Under the pieces are notes generated by a model, which ran no database searches, was not told the origin of the DNA, and saw only the letters and a list, made by a program, of their open reading frames with translations. The translations under genes were made by a program, and so were the position numbers. From positions 1 through 36,762 of the forward strand of contig CAKSPU010000025.1 in the NCBI GenBank assembly GCA_934486875.1: a stretch of DNA of 36,762 nucleotides, given 5' to 3'. Each line of letters begins with the position of its first letter. Within the stretch, counting starts at the first letter, position 1. This DNA is from an uncultured Oscillospiraceae bacterium (GTDB lineage Bacteria; Bacillota; Clostridia; Oscillospirales; Ruminococcaceae). This document shows, piece by piece, positions 32,090 through 36,762 of this stretch.

Positions 32090-33391
32090 ATGTCTGACAA
32101 TACAATTGAAGGAGCCAAGCCGCTTTACGCAAGGCTTTTCGCCGCTCTCCTTCTTACGGCTGCCCTTTTATCGGGCTGCGGACAGTCCGAGGAAGCTATG
32201 CCCGCAGATCTCCCCTCAGTTACCGACTATTCATCGGCTGTGAGCAGCATCAGAAGCTCGGAGGTATCCGAGACCACAAGCAGACCCACTGAAACAAGCT
32301 CTGACAGTGAAACCGTTTCCGCTGGCGATGCCGCAAGCAGGCAGACCGAAGCTGACACCTCCGCTGAGGAAAGCGTTTCCGAAACACAGTCCGAAAGCGA
32401 GACCTCCGATACAAAGCCCTCGGAGACCTCCGTTTCCACATCTGTAACGACCGAAAAGACTGCTGCTGAAACCACTGTCGCTCTTCCCGAGACATCTCAC
32501 TCGGAAACAACGGGTTCCGCCAAGACCGAGCTTGTTACCGAATGCTCCGTTCCTGCGGCTTCTTCCCCTGCGGCTGAAACCGAATATGATTCGGACTTTT
32601 TCTCCTCCGATCTGTTCATCGGTGACTCCATATCGACGGGTTATTCGCTTTACGGCTTTTTAAATGACAAGAACGTTTATGCAAAGGTGGGTCTTAACCC
32701 CTCCACAGTTCTTACCAAATCCGTATCCACCTGCTATGGTGATATCGGCATTTCCACGATGCTTACATACACTATGCCCAAGAGAGTTTACATTATGCTG
32801 GGCTCAAACGGCATTCAGTGGCTTTCTGTGGGCAATATGCTCCAGTCCACCGACACTCTCGTTGATCTTATCAAGGAGATATGCCCGGAGTGTGATGTGG
32901 TCATCATAAGCGTACCCCCTGTTACAGCAGCTTATGACAGCACCGTTCAGGACGTTGACGTTATGGCGAAGATCAACGAATATAACACAAGCTTAAACTC
33001 CTACTGCACTGCCAACGGTATGCTTTTCGTTGACGCTGCATCTATCCTCAAAGATGAGACGGGTTATTTCAACAAGACCTATGCGGAGTCCGATGGTATG
33101 CACTTCAAGTCATCGGCTTACAAGACGCTGCTTTCAAAGATACAGTCCGATGTGACTGAATTTGAAGAGGCTGCGGCTGCCGAGAGCGAAGCTGTTTCGG
33201 AAACTGAGACTGCTGAGACAACAGCTGAGACCGAAGCCGAAACAACTGCCGAAACTGCCGCTGAAACTAAGGCTGAGACCAAGGCAAAGGCTGAAACGAC
33301 CGTATCAGGCAAGTCTGAGAGCAAGAGCAAAACCGGAAAGGGTGAAAAAAAGCCTGCGGCACAGACCCAACAGACGGAGAAAAACAAATGA
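32090..33391 (+). CDS. SGNH/GDSL hydrolase lipoprotein with Ser/Thr-rich stalks
   Basis: This 433-residue lipoprotein has a signal ending LLSGC, then a Ser/Thr/Glu-rich stalk (about 35-165). The SGNH domain has GDS with Ser180, a block II Gly, MLGSNG with the block III Asn, and DGMH with Asp335 and His338. A second low-complexity tail alternates Glu-Thr-Ala and turns Lys-rich at the C-terminus. It probably de-esterifies a surface glycan or other cell-surface acyl ester. The substrate is not visible. The promoter at 32025 is its own. The stop codon overlaps the queH start (ATGA). Confidence 0.88.
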   Translation: MSDNTIEGAKPLYARLFAALLLTAALLSGCGQSEEAMPADLPSVTDYSSAVSSIRSSEVSETTSRPTETSSDSETVSAGDAASRQTEADTSAEESVSETQSESETSDTKPSETSVSTSVTTEKTAAETTVALPETSHSETTGSAKTELVTECSVPAASSPAAETEYDSDFFSSDLFIGDSISTGYSLYGFLNDKNVYAKVGLNPSTVLTKSVSTCYGDIGISTMLTYTMPKRVYIMLGSNGIQWLSVGNMLQSTDTLVDLIKEICPECDVVIISVPPVTAAYDSTVQDVDVMAKINEYNTSLNSYCTANGMLFVDAASILKDETGYFNKTYAESDGMHFKSSAYKTLLSKIQSDVTEFEEAAAAESEAVSETETAETTAETEAETTAETAAETKAETKAKAETTVSGKSESKSKTGKGEKKPAAQTQQTEKNK

Positions 33392-34026
33392 ATAAAATAA
33401 ATTATCAGAACGAGCTTGACAAGACACTGAGCGATATCGAGAGAGCGGGAACGACTCCCACTCTCCTGCTCCACAGCTGCTGTGCTCCCTGTTCAAGCTA
33501 TGTTCTGGAATACCTTTCCCGTTATTTTAAAATAACGGTTTTTTATTATAATCCGAACATTTATCCGGAAGAGGAATTTTACAAGCGTCGCTCCGAGCAG
33601 GAGAGGTTCATTTCACAGCTTCCCGCAAAAAATCCTATTGGTTTTATGGGCTCCGAGCATATGAGTGAGGATTTTTACAGGGCGGTAAAGGGGCTTGAAC
33701 ACATAAGGGAGGGCGGTGAGCGCTGCTTTGCCTGTTACAGGCTGCGGCTTGAAGAATCGGCTGTTGCGGCAAGGGATATGAGTGCGGATTATTTTACAAC
33801 CACACTTTCCATAAGCCCGATGAAAAATGCTCAGAAGCTTAATGAAATTGGCGGTGAGCTTGGAGAAAAATACGGCGTGAAGTACCTTTTTTCAGATTTC
33901 AAAAAACGAAACGGCTACAAGCGCTCAACCGAGCTTTCAAGAGAATACGGCATTTACAGGCAGAATTACTGCGGCTGTGTTTTTTCACTGAAAGAGAGAA
34001 ACGAGGATATGAACGGGGATAAATGA
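33388..34026 (+). CDS. queH: Epoxyqueuosine reductase QueH
   Basis: The 212-residue protein matches QueH (DUF208). LLLHSCCAPCSSYVLEYL gives Cys31/32/35, FYYNPNIYP and the RRSEQERF region follow, RCFACYRLRLEE gives Cys113/116, and NYCGC gives Cys195/197. YKRSTELSREYGIYRQ is also typical. QueH reduces epoxyqueuosine to queuosine at tRNA position 34 using iron-sulfur and a second metal, replacing QueG. The start overlaps the stop of the SGNH gene by four bases. The pairing with a surface hydrolase looks incidental. Confidence 0.93.
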   Translation: MNKINYQNELDKTLSDIERAGTTPTLLLHSCCAPCSSYVLEYLSRYFKITVFYYNPNIYPEEEFYKRRSEQERFISQLPAKNPIGFMGSEHMSEDFYRAVKGLEHIREGGERCFACYRLRLEESAVAARDMSADYFTTTLSISPMKNAQKLNEIGGELGEKYGVKYLFSDFKKRNGYKRSTELSREYGIYRQNYCGCVFSLKERNEDMNGDK

Positions 34027-34032
34027 GTTTTT

Positions 34033-34599
34033 ATGGCTAAGACTATGAAATTTATCGCAGGCTTTTCCTGCTTTCTTACATTACTTTCGGCACTCATTTA
34101 TCATAAATTTCACAGCGGAATTATGCTGACGTTGGCGATCACTTTCGGGACTATTGCGTATCATTTCTGCGTAAGGCTCCTTATCGGTCTTATTTTCAAC
34201 ACGGTGATGCGCAACAGGGCGGATTACACCAAGAAATGGTATCAGCCAACAAAAACTGAGGAAAAGCTTTATAGACTGCTTAGGGTGAAAAAGTGGAAAG
34301 GGAAAATGCCCACCTATAACAGCAGCTTTTTTGACAGCGGCACTCACACATTGAACGAAATTGCACAGGCGATGTGTCAGGCGGAGCTTGTCCACGAAAC
34401 GATCATTGTTTTCAGCTTTTTGCCCATAATTGCTTCTGTATGGGCGGGAGAACTGCCCGTTTTTATTATCACGTCCGTTCTTGCGGCTTTGTTTGACAGT
34501 CTGTTTGTTATTATGCAGAGGTACAACAGACCGCGCATTGTGAGACTGATCGAAAGGCAAGCAAAGGAATCGGTGAGGGAAAATAAGGGTATGGTGTAA
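34033..34599 (+). CDS. CrtO-like acyltransferase-family membrane protein (tentative)
   Basis: The 188-residue protein has about four membrane helices. RLLRVKKWKGKMP is followed by an acidic/Ser loop, then AMCQAELVHE, and FVIMQRYNRPR near the end. This order resembles the small family annotated as glycosyl-4,4'-diaponeurosporenoate acyltransferase (CrtO), which in Staphylococcus acylates staphyloxanthin. No carotenoid genes are present here, so a different acyl acceptor would be expected. The assignment is from memory of motif order and is tentative. It starts six bases after the queH stop. Confidence 0.6.
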   Translation: MAKTMKFIAGFSCFLTLLSALIYHKFHSGIMLTLAITFGTIAYHFCVRLLIGLIFNTVMRNRADYTKKWYQPTKTEEKLYRLLRVKKWKGKMPTYNSSFFDSGTHTLNEIAQAMCQAELVHETIIVFSFLPIIASVWAGELPVFIITSVLAALFDSLFVIMQRYNRPRIVRLIERQAKESVRENKGMV

Positions 34600-34614
34600 A
34601 TTGCTGAAAGAAAT

Positions 34615-34652
34615 AGCCGTTTGCAGGTCTGTGAAGATGCCTGCAAACGGCT
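34615..34652 (-). terminator. Hairpin terminator between CrtO-like gene and tRNA
   Basis: AGCCGTTTGCAGG (34615-34627) pairs perfectly with 34640-34652. On the minus strand the stem is followed by ATTTCTTTC, so it can end the tRNA transcript. It may also stop the plus-strand genes. Confidence 0.75.
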
Positions 34653-34660
34653 ATAATACG

Positions 34661-34737
34661 TGGTCTGCCCGACGGGAATTGAACCCACAGCCTTCAGAGT
34701 CGGAGTCTGACGCTCTATCCAGTTGAGCTACGGACAG
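34661..34737 (-). tRNA. tRNA-Arg (anticodon CCG)
   Basis: The minus strand folds as a 77-base cloverleaf. The acceptor CTGTCCG pairs with CGGGCAG (one G-U), followed by A and an encoded CCA. The D arm is GCTC/GAGC, the anticodon stem TCAGA/TCTGA with loop CTCCGAC gives anticodon CCG (Arg), and the T loop is TTCAATT. The T stem has two G-U wobbles. Confidence 0.95.
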
Positions 34738-34750
34738 TTAAACCAATAAT

Positions 34751-34780
34751 ATTATACAACAAACTGCTCATAATTGTCAA
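34751..34780 (-). promoter_or_regulatory. Promoter of tRNA-Arg
   Basis: On the minus strand TTGACA (34775-34780), an 18-base spacer and TATAAT (34751-34756) are a perfect sigma-A match 13 bases upstream of the tRNA. The -35 lies within 30 bases of the divergent DUF2461 start codon. Confidence 0.88.
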
Positions 34781-34809
34781 TAGATTTAAAAAAATTCGGA
34801 GGTAAAATT

Positions 34810-35478
34810 ATGCCATTTTCACCTGAAACACTTGATTTCCTGTTTGAGAACAGACTTAATGACAGCAAAACCTGGTTCAATGAACATCGTGAGGACTACA
34901 ATAACTATGTGGCAAAGCCATTCAAGGAGTTCACCGAAGCGCTTACCCCCGCAATGCAGAACATTGACGGGCTCATCTCCCACATACGCATATCCCGAAT
35001 TTACAGAGACGCAAGGTATGCACGCAGCAAGTCGATCTTCAGGGAAAATATGTGGTGTACATTCAGCAGAACACACGACCTCTACAAATCTCTGCCATCA
35101 TTCTACTTTGAGATATCGGGAAACGGCTTTGATTACGGCTGCGGTTACTACATTGCAACCACAGAATCAATGAATGACCTGCGCAGCCTTATCCTGAACG
35201 ACAGCCCGTATTTTAACGCTGCTCTTGAAGCTTTTGAAGCCCAGAGCACCTTTGAGCTTTACGGCGATATGTACAAGCGTGACAGGTATCCCGCTGAGAG
35301 CGATACAAAGAAAAACTGGCTCAACCGAAAGACTATCGGAATTTCCGCACAGAGCAAGGACTGGGGACTTCTGTTTTCGGACAGGCTTACGGACAAAATT
35401 GCTGCGGATTTTGAATCTATCGCTCCTATATATGACCTGTTTATGAAAGCCGAGGAACTTTCTGCAGAGAATAAATGA
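34810..35478 (+). CDS. DUF2461 (TIGR02453) family protein
   Basis: The 222-residue protein matches the DUF2461 family. FSPETLDFLFENRLNDSKTWFNEHREDY sits at the N-terminus, RISRIYRDARYARSKSIFRENMW in the middle, and KDWGLLFSDRLTDKIAADFESIAPIYDLFM at the end. The family has no established biochemical function and no membrane or signal segment here. The start at ATG 34810 follows CGGAGG. A longer frame from 34774 has no ribosome binding site. The gene reads divergently from tRNA-Arg. Confidence 0.88.
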   Translation: MPFSPETLDFLFENRLNDSKTWFNEHREDYNNYVAKPFKEFTEALTPAMQNIDGLISHIRISRIYRDARYARSKSIFRENMWCTFSRTHDLYKSLPSFYFEISGNGFDYGCGYYIATTESMNDLRSLILNDSPYFNAALEAFEAQSTFELYGDMYKRDRYPAESDTKKNWLNRKTIGISAQSKDWGLLFSDRLTDKIAADFESIAPIYDLFMKAEELSAENK

Positions 35479-35492
35479 CCTGTTATGTATTT

Positions 35493-35517
35493 GCCCTGCA
35501 ATTTGCGGGGCATTTTT
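35493..35517 (+). terminator. Terminator after the DUF2461 gene
   Basis: GCCCTGC (35493-35499) pairs with GCGGGGC (35505-35511) with one G-U, followed by ATTTTT. It touches the stop codon of the convergent phosphatase gene. Confidence 0.8.
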
Positions 35518-35966
35518 CATTTGCTGTTCAGCTTTTCAAAAAGCTTTTCACAGCCGAGACTTATATCGGCATAGGTTTCCGCAAAATTCCCTGTATACCA
35601 AGGGTCGGCAACGTCTTTGGACAGGTCGGCAAAGGTCATCAGCTTATAAATTTTATCGCTGCTGCCAAGGATACGCTTCATATTTCTGATGTTGGCTGTA
35701 TCCATTCCGATGATGAAGTCGTAACAGTCACCGTCCGCTTTTGTGAGCTGTCTTGCGTGGTGGGGCACAAGGGGGATATTGTGCTTTCTCAGCTCATTTA
35801 CGGTACCGTGGTGAGGCAGATTTCCTATCTCCTCCGTGCTTGTTGCGGCTGAATCTATTTCAAATTGGTCGGCTGCTCCGTTCTTATTTACGATGTGCTG
35901 AAAAACGCTCTGCGCCATTGTGCTTCGGCAGATGTTGCCGTGGCATACGAAAAGTATTTTTATCAT
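35517..35966 (-). CDS. Low-molecular-weight protein-tyrosine phosphatase
   Basis: The 149-residue protein begins with the P-loop VCHGNICRS (Cys8 nucleophile, Arg14) and carries the general acid in DPWYTGNF (Asp121). The length equals the family norm. In Gram-positive bacteria such enzymes dephosphorylate tyrosine kinases or arginine phosphate. P-loop residue 12 is Ile, where arginine phosphatases such as YwlE typically have Thr, so a tyrosine-phosphatase role is more likely (an inference from the family). The start follows AAAGGAA and lies 47 bases downstream of the Nudix gene, suggesting a two-gene operon. Confidence 0.92.
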   Translation of the reverse strand: MIKILFVCHGNICRSTMAQSVFQHIVNKNGAADQFEIDSAATSTEEIGNLPHHGTVNELRKHNIPLVPHHARQLTKADGDCYDFIIGMDTANIRNMKRILGSSDKIYKLMTFADLSKDVADPWYTGNFAETYADISLGCEKLFEKLNSK

Positions 35967-36013
35967 TTTTTGTATTCCTTTCTATTTTTCGGGTGAATAG
36001 ATAATACTGCCAC

Positions 36014-36463
36014 TTATCTTTTGTGACTCGGATAGCTTATCTCGTCGCCCCAGGACAGCACCTCATCAAAAAAGCCCTCGATTTCCATTAATCCGTATCT
36101 CCACATAAACGCTCTGTCCTTTTCGGGCATTTCGCTCAATTCTATCCAAAGGACTTCTTTTATGGGCTGGGCATCAGTGGGTTCTTCGGGGTCACAGCCG
36201 ATGATTGCTTTTTGATCTTCAGGAACTTTGACCTCAAACACGTGCTCGGTTCTTTCATTGTTATATATTTCGGCTAACTTCCGAACTACAGTTCCGTCAA
36301 GACCGCATTCTTCTTTTAATTCCCTGACCGCTGCCTGTTCAGGTGTTTCGTCTGCCTCGATCCCGCCTCCGGGGAGCGAGTAAAACGTTCTGCCCTCGGA
36401 ACACAGCTTTTCCACAAGAATTTTTTTATTTCTGATTACAAATACAACGCTTCTGTTTCTCAT
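36014..36463 (-). CDS. Nudix hydrolase
   Basis: The 149-residue protein contains a complete Nudix box at about 34-56, with GIEADETPEQAAVRELKEEC matching GX5EX7REUXEEXGU. RNRSVVFVIRNKKILV forms the first strands of the fold. Such enzymes hydrolyse nucleoside diphosphates linked to another moiety. The exact substrate cannot be read off. AAAGGAG precedes the start codon. It is the first gene of a minus-strand pair with the phosphatase. Confidence 0.92.
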   Translation of the reverse strand: MRNRSVVFVIRNKKILVEKLCSEGRTFYSLPGGGIEADETPEQAAVRELKEECGLDGTVVRKLAEIYNNERTEHVFEVKVPEDQKAIIGCDPEEPTDAQPIKEVLWIELSEMPEKDRAFMWRYGLMEIEGFFDEVLSWGDEISYPSHKR

Positions 36464-36530
36464 AATTTATGTTCTCCTTTGGAACGCCTGTTCAAATTGG
36501 AATTTGTCGGGCTGATTTATAATTCTGTAG

Positions 36531-36549
36531 GGGACGGGAAACCCGTCCC
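36531..36549. repeat. GGACGGG-type short palindrome, copy 3
   Basis: GGGACGGG-AAA-CCCGTCCC is a perfect 8-bp stem with three-base loop. The flank GTAG matches copy 2 on its opposite strand. Confidence 0.7.
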
Positions 36550-36630
36550 GCTTATCTATGTTTGACTAAATCGGGTATGATTGATTTGTTCGGATTGATT
36601 TATAATTTCGTTTGGGTTTGTAAGATAGAA

Positions 36631-36720
36631 TGCAAAGGGACAACCATAGGAGAGGGGGAAGGACACTAAACCCAACAAAAATACGGGACTTCCCCCTCTC
36701 CTAATGGTTTTCCCTCTGCA
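36631..36720. repeat. 31-bp near-perfect inverted repeat
   Basis: The arm 36631-36661 pairs with 36689-36720 with only two mismatches and one single-base bulge, leaving a 27-base loop. The inner part of the stem is GGAGAGGGGGAAG against CTTCCCCCTCTCC. No T-tract follows. The loop and adjacent bases contain AAAAATACGGGA, which has its own perfect complement at 36747-36758. Confidence 0.8.
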
Positions 36721-36758
36721 CTCTCTTTCTTTTACCTCTCCCCTTTTCCCGTATTTTT
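36677..36758. repeat. 12-bp perfect inverted repeat overlapping the long hairpin
   Basis: AAAAATACGGGA (36677-36688) is the exact reverse complement of 36747-36758. The left arm lies in the loop of the 36631-36720 hairpin, so both pairings together would form a pseudoknot-like structure or act as alternatives. Confidence 0.75.
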
Positions 36759-36762
36759 ACAG

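Larger units (their letters stand above)
36464..36762. other. Structured gene-free region at the right edge
   Basis: No ORF with a ribosome binding site was found in these 299 bases. They hold a GGACGGG-type palindrome, two copies of TGATTTATAATT (36513-36524, 36596-36607), and two overlapping long inverted repeats listed separately. The nature of the region is unknown. It may be the edge of an element or RNA gene that continues past the window. Confidence 0.6.

Noticed and set aside
31776..32243. 155-residue plus-strand ORF spanning the pilin/SGNH intergenic region
   Set aside because: No ribosome binding site, it overlaps the promoter and the signal peptide of the real gene in another frame, and the residue pattern is unlike a protein.
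32227..32510. Minus-strand ORFs opposite the SGNH lipoprotein stalk
   Set aside because: Shadows of the Ser/Thr/Glu-rich stalk, without start signals or recognisable domains.

Overview
The window looks like a chromosomal segment from an anaerobic Gram-positive gut Clostridia member, most likely Ruminococcus or a close relative (Oscillospiraceae). This is an inference. It rests on strong AGGAGG-type ribosome binding sites, frequent TTG and GTG starts, sigma-A promoters with extended -10 elements, many lipoproteins with Thr/Ser/Glu-rich linkers, and families common in that group (YwqG, YhfC, QueH, ThiT, class M sirtuin). There is no phage, transposase, CRISPR array or rRNA. Apart from the C-terminal end of a YqeG-like gene at the left edge, all genes are complete.

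Left part (1-7851). A plus-strand run encodes a YwqG-like protein, a zinc-ribbon membrane protein with a toxin-like C-terminal domain, an endonuclease IV-like TIM barrel and the peroxiredoxin Bcp. It converges on a minus-strand operon holding a heterodimeric ABC exporter with one degenerate ATP site, followed by a polysaccharide deacetylase lipoprotein. A palindromic terminator separates the two runs.

Middle-left (8005-14497). A promoter overlapped by tandem TGATATCA palindromes drives an SPFH protein, followed by a YhfC intramembrane protease, two tiny overlapping membrane ORFs, an Arc/MetJ-like ribbon-helix-helix protein and an SdpI-like protein. I infer that the RHH protein may bind the tandem palindromes. 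A lipoprotein, an ABC-2 type exporter, a small membrane protein and a 44-residue Gln/Asn-rich peptide follow.

Centre (14735-24474). One consensus promoter precedes a CorC/HlyC-type CBS membrane protein and five consecutive, divergent transglutaminase-like lipoproteins, all with an intact Cys-His-Asp triad. A rhodanese-TtcA-like fusion is coupled to the last one. This paralog array is the most conspicuous accessory feature.

Middle-right (24530-30890). A MATE exporter sits behind its own promoter and a leader terminator that looks like an attenuator. After an AT-rich HExxH protein on the other strand comes a plus-strand group: a degenerate MBL-like protein, a split-barrel flavoprotein fused to a 2x[4Fe-4S] ferredoxin, a zinc macrodomain and a class M sirtuin. 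The last two form the known reversible ADP-ribosylation pair, but without the usual GcvH-L and LplA2. A TPP riboswitch with two tandem terminators then controls thiT.

Right part (30889-36762). This holds a small membrane protein, an orphan type IV prepilin, an SGNH-hydrolase lipoprotein overlapping queH, a CrtO-like membrane protein, tRNA-Arg(CCG) with its promoter, a DUF2461 protein, a low-molecular-weight phosphatase and a Nudix hydrolase. The last 300 bases are gene-free and contain a 31-bp near-perfect inverted repeat with a second, mutually exclusive pairing.
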